64,000 bases of DNA from Methanococcoides sp. AM1. Its GTDB lineage: Archaea; Halobacteriota; Methanosarcinia; Methanosarcinales; Methanosarcinaceae. How positions within the stretch are numbered: position 1 is the first letter of the stretch; every line of letters starts with the position of its first letter. The stretch is from contig NZ_CAAGSW010000001.1 of assembly GCF_900774055.1 (NCBI RefSeq), forward strand, positions 141,797 through 205,796, written 5' to 3'. Shown piece after piece: positions 37,896-47,193 of this stretch. Below the pieces are notes generated by a model. That model made no database searches and was not told where the DNA came from. It saw only the letters and a program-made list of their open reading frames with translations. The position numbers were made by a program, and so were the translations under genes.

Positions 37896-38502
37896 CTCTT
37901 GCGAGCTTCTTTGCTCTTCTATAATTGACTATTGCCATCAAAACACCTATTGTAAGGAAAGCTCCTGGTGAAAGGATCATGTAAGTAATAGGGTTAATTG
38001 GGATCTGGATGACTTCCAGACCAAAGATCACGATCTGACCGGTTCCGAGAAGTTCCCTGATACCTCCGATGAGCACAAGGACAAGAAGGAAACCAGTTGA
38101 TATTCCCAATGCATCAATGAACGAATAGAACATGTTGTTCTTATTAGCATATGCTTCTGCACGTCCGATGATGATACAGTTGACAACAATAAGAGGAATG
38201 AACACACCCAGTGCCGCATACATCGGTGGGAAATAAGCTTTCATTACCATCTCTACGATCGAAACGAACGTTGCTATTATCAAAATAAATATTGGCAATC
38301 TCACTGAAGCAGGGATTTGCTTCCTCAGGCCTGAGACCAGCAGGTTGGAACAGATAAGTACGAAAGCCGTTCCGGCTGACATACCAATCGCATTTTCAAT
38401 AGACGTGGTAACTGCCAATGTAGGACAAAGACCCAATACCAAAGCAAATATAGGGTTATCTTTTGTAATTCCACGAATAAATTCACTTAAAGCATTCATC
38501 AT
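37888..38502 (-). CDS. rnfE: Rnf complex subunit RnfE
   Basis: 204 residues, the RnfA-like integral membrane partner: NPIFALVLGLCPTLAVTTSIENAIGM near the start and IPLIVVNCIIIGRAEAYANKN in the middle carry the cysteine and asparagine expected to contribute to the shared cluster. Between rnfG and rnfA, with 8 bp of overlap with rnfA. Confidence 0.95.
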   Translation of the reverse strand: MMNALSEFIRGITKDNPIFALVLGLCPTLAVTTSIENAIGMSAGTAFVLICSNLLVSGLRKQIPASVRLPIFILIIATFVSIVEMVMKAYFPPMYAALGVFIPLIVVNCIIIGRAEAYANKNNMFYSFIDALGISTGFLLVLVLIGGIRELLGTGQIVIFGLEVIQIPINPITYMILSPGAFLTIGVLMAIVNYRRAKKLARGG

Positions 38503-38510
38503 ATCACCTA

Positions 38511-39083
38511 TTAAGCCTCTGCTCCCCGTATAACTTCAACCTGGGCATTCAGGGCATCTACTACTGCCTGAGATGATATCGTGGCACCGGTAATTGAATC
38601 AATTGCACCACCAGACTTTGACAAACTCAGGTCTGCTACTTTTACGTTTTTGAACTGATCCTTGAAAGCGGGTTCAGTGATCTTTGATCCCAGACCAGGA
38701 GTTTCTGTGTGGGACATGATACTCATACCACTTATCTCATTGAATGACGAATCAACACCACCGGCAACTTCCAATAGACCTTGTGCACCGGGATGTTCCC
38801 TGAAGAAAGCATATCCGATAAGATTGCCGGAACTATCTTTTGCACGGTAGTATAAAATTTCCCTGTCACCCTCATCGTTAATGATCTCATCGCCGTAAAC
38901 TGGCTCAAATTCTGCTGCCTGAGGCATCAGCTCAGCAAGCGTTAAGGTCCTCGCTTCTTCATAGTTCTTCTTTAATTGTTCACTTGTAGGCACATATGTT
39001 ACAGCCAGAAGTGCTGAAGCGACCACCGAGATCAGAACCAGCTTACCTATGATAACTATTACATCCTTGTTTGAATCAGTCAT
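38511..39083 (-). CDS. rnfG: Rnf complex subunit RnfG (flavoprotein)
   Basis: 190 residues. One N-terminal membrane helix (KLVLISVVASALLAVTYVP) precedes an FMN-binding domain. The motif DSITGATISSQAVVDALN near residue 165 has the threonine (second T of TGAT) to which ApbE attaches FMN through a phosphoester. It hands electrons toward the extracytoplasmic cytochrome. The apbE gene sits divergently next to the operon (43393). Overlaps the rnfD stop by 8 bp. Confidence 0.95.
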   Translation of the reverse strand: MTDSNKDVIVIIGKLVLISVVASALLAVTYVPTSEQLKKNYEEARTLTLAELMPQAAEFEPVYGDEIINDEGDREILYYRAKDSSGNLIGYAFFREHPGAQGLLEVAGGVDSSFNEISGMSIMSHTETPGLGSKITEPAFKDQFKNVKVADLSLSKSGGAIDSITGATISSQAVVDALNAQVEVIRGAEA

Positions 39084-40005
39084 CTAATAACACCTCCAGG
39101 CGGTCCTTGAAAGGAACCTTTTCCAGAATGCGTTTGTACTTACGCTGCAGGTAGGTCTCTGAACCATAAGATCCAGGAAGTGTGTTGTTATCGATCAATG
39201 CTGAAACACAATTTGCAAGGAACAGACCATAGAAGGTCGCATCGATATAATTTGCAAAATGACCATATATTACAACCAGAACACCACAAACGATCCCATA
39301 GATCACACGCCCGTTCTTTGTAACAGGTGAACTTGAAGTGTCCGTTGCAAGGAACAATACTCCAAACAGAACAACACCAAGGACAACGTATGATAAACTG
39401 TCACCCAGAAGAACTGCGAGCAATATAGTGGTCACGAAGAAGGAAACGGGAATTCTCCATTCAACATAACGAAGTAATATTAATATTCCACCTGCCAGTA
39501 ACAATGCAAGAGGAGATACCCCTGCCATTACACCTGCACCGGTTTCCAGTACCAGATCAGACAATGCTGTAGTCTGCGGATAGGATAATGGAGACATTAT
39601 TGAACCCCATGCAAGACTCAGGAATACCCATGCAGCAAGTACCGGGTTGAACACATATGATCCGATACCACCAAAGGCATGCTTACCTATTCCGACCGCA
39701 AAGACAGAACCTATCATCGGCATCCATAATGGGACCTCCGGCGGGACCACCATAGCGACCATTAGACCGATAAGAATGGCATGCCCATCTGCAATTGTTA
39801 TCTTCTGGTCAAATGCTTTCTGTATTGCAACCTCGGTCACAACTGCTGCCAGAATGCCTGCAATGACCAATCCTATTGCAGGAAGACCAAATAGATATAC
39901 AGATAGCAGGACCACGGGCACAAGAACAATTATCTTGGCCCACATAATCTTATTAAAAGTGATATCCTCTTTTTTATGAGGAGGAGCTGAAATCGTAAAT
40001 GTCAT
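39076..40005 (-). CDS. rnfD: Rnf complex subunit RnfD
   Basis: 309 residues with eight or nine helices (IGKHAFGGIGSYVFNPVLAAWVFL is the conserved loop). The family can bind FMN covalently at a threonine. Here the candidate area is LSYPQTTALSDLVLETGAG, but I cannot name the residue. The start is taken at ATG 40005 behind GGAGGCGAATAAG, just past the rnfC stop; the ATG at 40029 would begin inside rnfC without a better signal. Confidence 0.93.
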   Translation of the reverse strand: MTFTISAPPHKKEDITFNKIMWAKIIVLVPVVLLSVYLFGLPAIGLVIAGILAAVVTEVAIQKAFDQKITIADGHAILIGLMVAMVVPPEVPLWMPMIGSVFAVGIGKHAFGGIGSYVFNPVLAAWVFLSLAWGSIMSPLSYPQTTALSDLVLETGAGVMAGVSPLALLLAGGILILLRYVEWRIPVSFFVTTILLAVLLGDSLSYVVLGVVLFGVLFLATDTSSSPVTKNGRVIYGIVCGVLVVIYGHFANYIDATFYGLFLANCVSALIDNNTLPGSYGSETYLQRKYKRILEKVPFKDRLEVLLDD

Positions 40006-40006
40006 C

Positions 40007-41365
40007 TTATTCGCCTCCACCGCAGCCACATCCTAACTTAAGATTAGTAGATGATTCTTTTGGAGCAAAGTCTTCATACGCCTTTTCGATAGAATTCTTT
40101 GCATATTTTATAAGCTGAAGAACATGTATCTTTGAAGGACAAACGGCTGCACATCTGCCACATTCAACACAATTCATAATATGCATCTGACGGCATTCAT
40201 CAAAACGTCCCTGGTCAGATAGTGCTGCGATCCTGCTGGGTACGAGGTTCACAGGACATACATCAACACATCTTGCGCAATGCGTACAATCAACAAATTC
40301 TCCCCTTACCACATCATCAGCTGACTGAACGAATATGGATGTCGTCGTCTTACTCACAGGCACTTCATCAGTATACTGTGCTACACCTGTGATAGAACCA
40401 TTTGCGATCAGCTTACCAGGTTCACCCACATAGCCACCACATGCATCAATTACATCTTTGAAAGTAGTGCCGATCCTTACAAGGATCTTCTGTGGATCCT
40501 TCACATTTCCGGAAACTGAAACCACGGTTTCGATATATGGCTTTCCGGTATTCACTGCATCATAAAGTGCTTTTGCAGATTTTACACTGCATATAGCAAC
40601 ACCGACATCAGTAGGATCACAACCAAAAGAAACCTTCCTACCCGTTAAATTATAAGTGAAAAGATCAAGGATCTTCTTTCCGTATATGTGGTCCTGTGAT
40701 ACGACCACAATATCCGAAGACATCTCTTTAAAGTAATATTTAACCTTCCTCTTTCCGATCAACGGAGCAACAGTAATGTTCTTTCCATCAAAGTTTAATC
40801 CGTCAAAAGCACTGATGGATTCAAGATCATCCTTCCTGAGAACGATCGCACCTTTTGAAGCTCCTGCAGCCTTCATAAGTAATCTCAATGCATCAAGCAT
40901 CTGTGATGAATACTGGGAAGGAGTGTCGTAGTGACCGCCTATCCATTCTGAAGAAGTTGCATTTACCAGAACAAGATCTATTTTCTTACCCTCAGGTTTC
41001 AGTACCATATGTGTCGGACACCCATAGTGCTCAACAATACCTGCATCCTTTATCAGATCTGCAAGTTCAGAAGCCTGAACATCCTTTGATTTGAAATCAG
41101 CACATTCTGCCTCTTCGGATGGCTGGATCACAACACTGTTCACCTTGTTACCGTTGGGGTGGGGAGCTTCCTCAATAGAAATAACTTCCCCGGATACACT
41201 TGAATGGACAGATGCGGAATTATATGCTCCGCATTCACCTATCTTCTGCCCTTCACACACCATATCCCCTTTCTTCACAAGTGGTTCACATTCCGCACCA
41301 TTATGCTGTTTTAAAGGAATAATTACCTTCTCGGGCATATTTTCCATAATATTGACCTTTGTCAC
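40007..41365 (-). CDS. rnfC: Rnf complex subunit RnfC
   Basis: About 452 residues. The N-terminal barrel-sandwich part begins ENMPEKVIIPLKQHNGAECEPLVKKGD. A flavin/NADH-like middle domain follows, and then two [4Fe-4S] motifs, CTHCARCVDVCPVNLVP and CVECGRCAAVCPS. The C-terminus ends with a Cys-Gly cluster, GCGCGGGE. In methanogens the partner is ferredoxin and the cytochrome, not NADH. The start is uncertain: GTG at 41365 has AAGGAG 9 nt upstream; ATG at 41347 is an alternative. The ORF also extends back into the cytochrome gene. Confidence 0.92.
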   Translation of the reverse strand: MTKVNIMENMPEKVIIPLKQHNGAECEPLVKKGDMVCEGQKIGECGAYNSASVHSSVSGEVISIEEAPHPNGNKVNSVVIQPSEEAECADFKSKDVQASELADLIKDAGIVEHYGCPTHMVLKPEGKKIDLVLVNATSSEWIGGHYDTPSQYSSQMLDALRLLMKAAGASKGAIVLRKDDLESISAFDGLNFDGKNITVAPLIGKRKVKYYFKEMSSDIVVVSQDHIYGKKILDLFTYNLTGRKVSFGCDPTDVGVAICSVKSAKALYDAVNTGKPYIETVVSVSGNVKDPQKILVRIGTTFKDVIDACGGYVGEPGKLIANGSITGVAQYTDEVPVSKTTTSIFVQSADDVVRGEFVDCTHCARCVDVCPVNLVPSRIAALSDQGRFDECRQMHIMNCVECGRCAAVCPSKIHVLQLIKYAKNSIEKAYEDFAPKESSTNLKLGCGCGGGE

Positions 41366-41378
41366 AAACACCAACTCC

Positions 41379-42854
41379 TTAGAATGCAGGCTCCCTGTCA
41401 ACTTCAGGAGGTTTTGCTCCTGGTATGGTCGCATCGATAGTCTTTATTGTGAAATCTGTTGGCGGATCGGTCTGTGCCGGATCGGAATCATAACCGATCA
41501 TTTCCCAGTCAATTGCTGTCGCAGTTGAACCATGGCAATCAGCACATTCAAGTGGATCTGCCATTCCTACCTCTGAACCTGCGATGTTGTGACTAAGCCT
41601 GTAGTGAAGATCAACGGTCCTGAGTACAGCATTCGGATAATCAGCTTCACCATCGGCGTTTCCGTCATAGCTTCTCATCTCACCGACTGTCACCGTACCA
41701 TCCTGGTCTGCATCAGCAGCTTCCACATATGCTACAGCTATCGGGTCACCGGTCTCTTTGCTGGCATTTGGTGACTCTGCGACCCCAGGGTTCAAACCCT
41801 CATCCCACCAGATACCGGTTACGATATTGAAAGGTGCAAGTTTCACATCAGCATCATCCTTTCCATCAGGGATATTAAGTTCATCCTCACCCACACCATT
41901 GGACCATGCAAGCACAGGAACAATCGTTTCCATCTTGAAGGAATCGACACGTTCACCGTTCGACCAGTCAAATGACTCAAGGGTCGTTCCACCTGGAAGC
42001 TCTCCTCCCGGAAGTGCAGGAATGTGACATGACTCACATTCTACAGTCTCAAGGTGAGCATCAGCGATAGGTCCGTGTGAGATACCTGCATGACAATCTG
42101 CATCATCACAGCTGCGGGTCTCAGCTTCTAATTCATGAATATCCTCAACATCCGCCTTTACCAGAAGGCTTGAATGGGATATCTCATGACATTCGACACA
42201 ATTGACCTCAGCATGTACGTCGAATTCCTCATAATCAGGTGCAGACCACATTACTGCCGTAGTCGGTATATTTGCCTCATGGCAATTCTCCGCACATGAT
42301 TCTTTTGCAGGGGCACCATTGACAGTGTCGTGGAACAACAACAACAATGGGAGTGGAGTAACAGCATTTGAGAAATAGGTGAACTTTCTTATATTGTCTT
42401 TCTGCACAGCTTCATTTGCTTCTACCATTGCTGCTGCGTTTGCATTTTCAAAGTCACCTTCACTGAACTTTGCAGCGCGTGCTTCAAAATCATACATGCC
42501 ATACTGCTCATGGCAGACCATGCAGTCCACATCTACACCATACTCTTCCAGTGCTCCACCACCAGGGTGATAAGCACCATAGCGTTCGACCCATTCGTCT
42601 TCGCCCTCTACCTCAATATCAAAGTTTGTCAGTGGGTCCCATTCGTCGATATCTCTCTGGATATGAGTGTTGGTCTCCACATGATCAGATACCGTGAAGT
42701 GGCAACCTCCACAACTTGAATCCGACCATTCCCCTTCGGTCATATAGTGATGAGCGATCGCTTCATTACCACTATATCCCATGCTTGCGAAAACGCCTGC
42801 AAATCCGAAGATGAAAATGGCGGCTGCCAGTAATATTACCTCTAATTTTGCCAT
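41379..42854 (-). CDS. mmcA: Multihaem cytochrome c MmcA of Rnf complex
   Basis: 491 residues. One N-terminal hydrophobic helix (VILLAAAIFIFGFAGVFA) anchors or exports it, and a large extracytoplasmic domain follows. Seven haem-binding sites are seen: five CxxCH (CGGCH 48, CMVCH 111, CVECH 219, CESCH 273, CADCH 437), one C-x3-CH (CAENCH 187) and one C-x4-CH (CDDADCH 249). An EF-hand-like loop DADQDGTVTVGEM lies at 381-393. In Methanosarcina MmcA is the extracytoplasmic electron carrier next to Rnf and can reduce methanophenazine. It overlaps the open rnfC frame. Confidence 0.95.
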   Translation of the reverse strand: MAKLEVILLAAAIFIFGFAGVFASMGYSGNEAIAHHYMTEGEWSDSSCGGCHFTVSDHVETNTHIQRDIDEWDPLTNFDIEVEGEDEWVERYGAYHPGGGALEEYGVDVDCMVCHEQYGMYDFEARAAKFSEGDFENANAAAMVEANEAVQKDNIRKFTYFSNAVTPLPLLLLFHDTVNGAPAKESCAENCHEANIPTTAVMWSAPDYEEFDVHAEVNCVECHEISHSSLLVKADVEDIHELEAETRSCDDADCHAGISHGPIADAHLETVECESCHIPALPGGELPGGTTLESFDWSNGERVDSFKMETIVPVLAWSNGVGEDELNIPDGKDDADVKLAPFNIVTGIWWDEGLNPGVAESPNASKETGDPIAVAYVEAADADQDGTVTVGEMRSYDGNADGEADYPNAVLRTVDLHYRLSHNIAGSEVGMADPLECADCHGSTATAIDWEMIGYDSDPAQTDPPTDFTIKTIDATIPGAKPPEVDREPAF

Positions 42855-42865
42855 ATGATCCCCTC

Positions 42866-43267
42866 TTAATCCTCTGCCACGTCCTCCAATTCCTTGAGGA
42901 CAACGCCGATAATCGTAGTCATATGCTGCTCTTCCAGAACAGTCATATCATCAGAAACGTATTTGTGCAGCTCAAAGCTCTTGGGGATCTCCCTTACATT
43001 AAAATCAAAGACCTTATCCAAAAGACCTTTCTTTGGCGTTATGCCTAAAAAGTTTACATCAAGACGATTTCCAACCTTGTGTGCCTTCACTTCTACCTTG
43101 TCCAATGGTGAACCGGACTTTACGTAGATCATGTGATGATCGCCACCAAAGTGTTTTTCGATCCCCTTCCAACCATATTCTTCTATGATCTGATGAATTG
43201 CAACAGCGAGATACTTGTCTTTACCGGTATTCCCACCAGATGCAATTCCTGCACTAGAATTACTCAT
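42866..43267 (-). CDS. Unrecognised 133-aa protein, first gene of Rnf operon
   Basis: Family not recognised. The product starts MSNSSAGIASGGNTGK at ATG 43267 and is mixed alpha/beta. It has HFGGDHHMIYVKSG, with several histidines, in the middle, and an acidic C-terminus; it has no cysteine motif and no membrane helix. It lies 11 bp upstream of mmcA and shares the operon promoter. The acidic, helical character could suit a cytoplasmic assembly or regulatory factor, but this is a guess. Confidence 0.75.
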   Translation of the reverse strand: MSNSSAGIASGGNTGKDKYLAVAIHQIIEEYGWKGIEKHFGGDHHMIYVKSGSPLDKVEVKAHKVGNRLDVNFLGITPKKGLLDKVFDFNVREIPKSFELHKYVSDDMTVLEEQHMTTIIGVVLKELEDVAED

Positions 43268-43307
43268 ACAAACACGTCCTATCATGAATAATGATTAACA
43301 TTCGTCG

Positions 43308-43348
43308 ATTAATATAATTGCCAGAATCATTGATTGCGAATATTTATA
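43308..43348. promoter_or_regulatory. Divergent promoters for Rnf operon and apbE
   Basis: On the minus strand ATTATATTAA (about 43309-43318) lies 40-50 bp before the 133-aa gene. On the plus strand AATATTTATA (about 43339-43348) lies about 45 bp before apbE. The 125-bp gap between them has no ORF, so one regulator could act on both. Confidence 0.5.
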
Positions 43349-43392
43349 GGTTTCGAAATAAGCTTAATATTAAGCGTATCTATCCCTACAGC

Positions 43393-44421
43393 ATGGACAG
43401 AAAAACCGTTCTATTGCTAGTATTAATCGTTATAGTTTCTATTTCATTCACAGTATTATATGAGGAGCAAGAGGACAGATTAACTACCGAAAATAAAATA
43501 TTTTATACTGATTCGCGCAGTATAATGGATACAACAGTTACAATCGCCATATATGATTTTAATGAAGAACATGCGGTACAGACTGTTGACAAAGCTTTTG
43601 CAAGAATTATCGATGTCGATGACGTCATGAGCAGTTACAAAAATGATAGCCAGACCAGCATACTGAATGACGGATCAAGACTGGAGGGTGCCTCACCGGA
43701 CCTTATCTACGTTATTCAACGATCTATGTATTACTCCACGATCAGCGACGGTGCATTTGACATCACAATAATGCCAGTACTTGACCTCTGGGCAAGCAAG
43801 TTCAGCCCCGGTGGAACATACCAGCCACCCACACAGGAAGAAATAGACACAACTCTCGAGCTTGTTGATTACAGAATGATAACAATCGAAGATGGAAATA
43901 TATCCATGGAACCGGGCATGAAGATCGCACTTGGAGGAATCGCAAAAGGATATGCTGTTGACCAGGCCATAGCAACATTAACATCTGAAGGCATAACCAG
44001 CTGTTTTGTTGACGCCGGCGGAGACGGGCGATATATTGGCACAAAGCCCGATGGGAACATGTGGACAGTAGGTCTCCAGAACCCAGACAAACAGGGAGAT
44101 TTCATTACTGTGATGCAACTGGAAGATATGGCTGTCGCAACAAGCGGTAACTACGAGCGTTACTTCAGTGATGCTGCAAAGGTCTCTCACATATCTGACC
44201 CAAGGACCGGCTACTCAGTTAATGAATTGATCAGCGCAACGGTCATCGCAGAAACAGCCATGGATGCCGATGCCCTGGCAACCACTGTGTTCGTACTTGG
44301 AGAAGAGGAAGGAATGCAGCTCATCGAAACCCTTGAAGGAGTCGAATGCCTGATAATCACGTCAGACAAAAGGATACTTCGATCAACTGGCTTTGCGCAA
44401 TATGAAACACCACTGGAATAA
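43393..44421 (+). CDS. apbE: FAD:protein FMN transferase ApbE
   Basis: 342 residues. The start ATG 43393 gives MDRKTVLLLVLIVIVSISFT, a signal or membrane anchor. The conserved ApbE segments follow: DDVMSSYKNDSQ, DGAFDITIMPVLDLWA, ALGGIAKGYAVDQAIATL, and the metal/FAD site DAGGDGRYIGTKPDG with TSGNYERYF. It attaches FMN from FAD to a Thr/Ser of RnfG (and possibly RnfD) outside the membrane. Transcribed divergently from the Rnf operon and ended by a strong hairpin terminator. Confidence 0.93.
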   Translation: MDRKTVLLLVLIVIVSISFTVLYEEQEDRLTTENKIFYTDSRSIMDTTVTIAIYDFNEEHAVQTVDKAFARIIDVDDVMSSYKNDSQTSILNDGSRLEGASPDLIYVIQRSMYYSTISDGAFDITIMPVLDLWASKFSPGGTYQPPTQEEIDTTLELVDYRMITIEDGNISMEPGMKIALGGIAKGYAVDQAIATLTSEGITSCFVDAGGDGRYIGTKPDGNMWTVGLQNPDKQGDFITVMQLEDMAVATSGNYERYFSDAAKVSHISDPRTGYSVNELISATVIAETAMDADALATTVFVLGEEEGMQLIETLEGVECLIITSDKRILRSTGFAQYETPLE

Positions 44422-44437
44422 TTGAAAGATAGGGAAG

Positions 44438-44473
44438 TAACAGGAACAGTGGCCAGAAGCCATGTTCCTGTTA
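44438..44473 (+). terminator. Terminator after apbE
   Basis: TAACAGGAACA / TGTTCCTGTTA form an 11-bp stem extended by TGGC/GCCA after one bulged base, with a 5-nt loop. It starts 17 bp after the apbE stop; a T-rich stretch follows. Confidence 0.75.
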
Positions 44474-44523
44474 TTAGTATTATATTCGATTAGAGTATAG
44501 CATATTTTACTATAGCATTATTA

Positions 44524-45069
44524 TTATCCCAACATGACCTCATGAAGTGTCTCATATACAGGACCCTGTGGAGTCAGAGTACTTTTCTTTAGACTTATCC
44601 TGTCAACTACCATATTGCCAAGTTCAATATCATCAAGCTCATCAAGTAATTCCAGGAATTCATCCATCTGACCCGCAGGCATAAATTTCACCCTTGCAAG
44701 AGTAGCATGTGCAGTGAACTTCTTCTTATCCTTTTTGAACCTGAACTTTGAAAGCTTTGATTCCACCTCATCATGAAGAAGCTCAAAGTTCCCTTCTGCA
44801 CCCAACCAAACAACTCTTGGAGCTTTAGGCTTTGGGAAAACCCCAATTCCGCCGACAAGAGCATCGAAAGATTTGCATTCAAGGTCATCCAGGGCTTCTG
44901 CAACCTCCTGAACCATTGATTCCTTAACTTCACCAATGAACTTCATAGTAATGTGTACAAGACCAGGGTCAACCAATTTCAACTTCAGCCCGGAAAAGCG
45001 TGTTTGTATGACCCGGACCTCATCACGGAACTCCTCTGGCAGATCAACTGCAACAAATATTCTGGCCAT
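44524..45069 (-). CDS. thpR: RNA 2',3'-cyclic phosphodiesterase
   Basis: 181 residues of the LigT/2H phosphoesterase family. The two HxT motifs are present: HITMKFIGEV near residue 43 and HATLARVKF near residue 130. It opens 2',3'-cyclic phosphate ends in RNA. ATG 45069 gives MARIFVAVDLPEE, the usual beginning. The ORF runs 54 codons further, but that extension is low-complexity and overlaps the divergent promoter of the cyclase. A processing role for tRNA halves is possible. Confidence 0.9.
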   Translation of the reverse strand: MARIFVAVDLPEEFRDEVRVIQTRFSGLKLKLVDPGLVHITMKFIGEVKESMVQEVAEALDDLECKSFDALVGGIGVFPKPKAPRVVWLGAEGNFELLHDEVESKLSKFRFKKDKKKFTAHATLARVKFMPAGQMDEFLELLDELDDIELGNMVVDRISLKKSTLTPQGPVYETLHEVMLG

Positions 45070-45138
45070 ATAAACAAAATAGACAATATACCTGTTAAAT
45101 AGTGCCGTTGAACACAGATGAAAATGTTTTATAGATAA

Positions 45139-45150
45139 TATATATAATCG
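45139..45150 (+). promoter_or_regulatory. TATA box for the diadenylate cyclase gene
   Basis: ATATATATAATC lies 30-40 bp before the ATG at 45181, so the mRNA would be nearly leaderless. The thpR promoter must lie in the same 110-bp gap on the opposite strand. Confidence 0.5.
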
Positions 45151-45180
45151 ATAATTTCCATAATTAATAATACAGAATAT

Positions 45181-46086
45181 ATGAGGGAATGGATGGATAC
45201 TACCAATACACCAAACATACTGGCAGGACATGCAGTTCAGATCGCTAAAGAACTGGGAGCTCCGGCCATAATAGTATCCGGAGATATAAACCTTGAGAAT
45301 ATTGAAACCGACATTCCCATATATTATGTAACCCGACGCCAGAAAAGCATCATTGATAACCTCATTTCGGACACTACTGATGAAGGCGAAAAGCTGAAAA
45401 AGATCATTGAACCCATTAACAGGGAAACTTCAGGAAATGTCCGCTATATAGAAGAAGCAGCTGCCATCGAGCATATAATCGGCGAACTAAGGGAAGGCAC
45501 TATTGTCGGAGTGATCCAGACAAAGGAATCCAGCGCAATAATAATCCACGAGATCTCACAAAGCCCTCTTATCAGAACACTTCAGGAATGCGAGGAAAGA
45601 ATCGAACCTGAGGTCATGCGTGCAGCACTCACCATAGCATTTGACATCGCTGCAAGTGGAAGAGAAGGACACAAAATAGGAACTGCTTTTATCCTGGGCG
45701 ATACTGAAGAGGTCATGCAGCGTTCCCATCAGATGATACTAAACCCTTATGCAGGCCATAAGGATGAACATAAGAACATACTGGACAGGATGAACTGGGA
45801 ATCTGTCAAGGAGTTTGCCCTTCTTGATGGCATTTTTGTAATATCGGAGGAAGGCATTGTCAATGCTGCAGGCAGATATCTCGATGTTGATGCAAAAGAT
45901 ATCGATATTGAAAAGGGACTTGGAGGGAGACATGTTTCAGCAGCTGCGATCACAAGGGACACTTTTGCAGTAGCGGTGACAATATCCGAATCAGGAGGTA
46001 CTGTCAGAGTATATATGGATGGAAAGGAGCTGCTTTGCCTTGATTACATCGAAAGACCTGCATTACGCGGCAAACCACAGTACTGA
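45181..46086 (+). CDS. dacZ: Diadenylate cyclase (DacZ/DisA_N family)
   Basis: 301 residues. The C-terminal half is a DisA-type nucleotide-binding domain with LLDGIFVISEEG and GLGGRHVSAAAITRDT (the equivalents of the DGA and RHR motifs that bind ATP). The N-terminal half is a pyruvate-kinase-C-like domain, the archaeal DacZ layout. It condenses two ATP to c-di-AMP, a regulator of potassium and osmotic state in archaea. A second ATG at 45193 is possible. It ends 14 bp before the convergent pelota gene. Confidence 0.88.
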   Translation: MREWMDTTNTPNILAGHAVQIAKELGAPAIIVSGDINLENIETDIPIYYVTRRQKSIIDNLISDTTDEGEKLKKIIEPINRETSGNVRYIEEAAAIEHIIGELREGTIVGVIQTKESSAIIIHEISQSPLIRTLQECEERIEPEVMRAALTIAFDIAASGREGHKIGTAFILGDTEEVMQRSHQMILNPYAGHKDEHKNILDRMNWESVKEFALLDGIFVISEEGIVNAAGRYLDVDAKDIDIEKGLGGRHVSAAAITRDTFAVAVTISESGGTVRVYMDGKELLCLDYIERPALRGKPQY

Positions 46087-46100
46087 GGATCATATTTTCA

Positions 46101-47144
46101 TCAGATCTTAAATCTCAACAAGGCTGCTATACCACCAAGAGAGTGCAATTTCTGCCCGGGCTCGAACTCTGTACTGAACACAACCATAGAACCCTGCGCA
46201 TGCTCGACTTCCTGTATCATAGCATCAATATTACCCTCTTCCCGTTCCAGGCGAAGCAATTCATCAGCCACCAGAAGTTTTTCGACAGCACCATAATCTA
46301 TTGCTGTTTTCACCTCATCCATACCATATGCGACCTTGCCACCAAGAGCCATTTCCTTCAGGAACTCATCCATAAGTGAAGATTCCCTGGCGATCCTGGA
46401 CTCTTCCATTATCCTGTCAACAGCACCTCTTCTGAGCACTTCCTGAAAACCGGACATGCCTATAGAAGATGTATCCTCAACAAGGATACCTGCTGCCAGC
46501 TCGGAATTGTTTGAAGAGATGTACTTCATAAGATCATCCTTGGTAAACCCCGGGCCTGCAACAACAACCGACTCGGTTCCGCACATGGCATGACCTAACT
46601 GTTCGAGGATAGTGCTGAAGAAAACCTCACGAAGCGTTCCTTCGCCTTTCCCGGATGACTGCCGGATGTGGGAATAGACCTCTATACCATAATGACGCAC
46701 AAAACCAATATCTGCATCCCCTTCTTCAATGGTAACGATAATGACCTTGGGTCTTTTGGATGTAGCTTCTGCTTCGTTCACACGCTCTACCTGATCTTTT
46801 TTCCAGTGCTTTATTATAGAGAGGGCAGTTCCCTCCTCAAGATTGAGAGTATGGTGAAAACCAGCATCCATCCCATGCTCAATAAGACCATGGACCCTGA
46901 GACGATTGGAGAACTTATGGAACTCAAGGTCATCTACCCTGATACCAAGCCTCACGTTCTTTTTCTCGACCTTCTCCGGCCTGAGCTTATCGCTGGAAGC
47001 CTCAGCTTTCCTTTTAGTGAGAGCAAATACAAGGTCGCCTTTCTCGATGATGTATTTCAAATGCCACAGATCATCAAGTGTCTCCGGAGTAAGGGCTATC
47101 TCACCTTCCTTATTCCCCCTCTGGTCTCTTTTTGTTACTCTCAT
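46101..47144 (-). CDS. pelA: Pelota (archaeal Dom34), ribosome rescue factor
   Basis: 347 residues, three-domain eRF1-like layout: an Sm-like N-terminal domain (MRVTKRDQRGNKEGEIALTP), a central domain without a GGQ motif (as in pelota), and a C-terminal domain (AMIQEVEHAQGSMVVFSTEFE). It binds stalled ribosomes with aEF1A or ABCE1 and splits them. ATG 47144 (MRV) is the usual start; two earlier ATGs are in frame. It lies 49 bp downstream of rqcH on the same strand. Confidence 0.93.
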   Translation of the reverse strand: MRVTKRDQRGNKEGEIALTPETLDDLWHLKYIIEKGDLVFALTKRKAEASSDKLRPEKVEKKNVRLGIRVDDLEFHKFSNRLRVHGLIEHGMDAGFHHTLNLEEGTALSIIKHWKKDQVERVNEAEATSKRPKVIIVTIEEGDADIGFVRHYGIEVYSHIRQSSGKGEGTLREVFFSTILEQLGHAMCGTESVVVAGPGFTKDDLMKYISSNNSELAAGILVEDTSSIGMSGFQEVLRRGAVDRIMEESRIARESSLMDEFLKEMALGGKVAYGMDEVKTAIDYGAVEKLLVADELLRLEREEGNIDAMIQEVEHAQGSMVVFSTEFEPGQKLHSLGGIAALLRFKI

Positions 47145-47193
47145 GATAATACCCATCAATTTAGACAGTCATATACCCATACATATCAGAAGT

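Noticed and set aside
45070..45231. Extended N-terminus of ThpR (54 codons)
   Set aside because: The added residues do not resemble the family and cover the divergent promoter of the cyclase gene. ATG 45069 gives the normal start.
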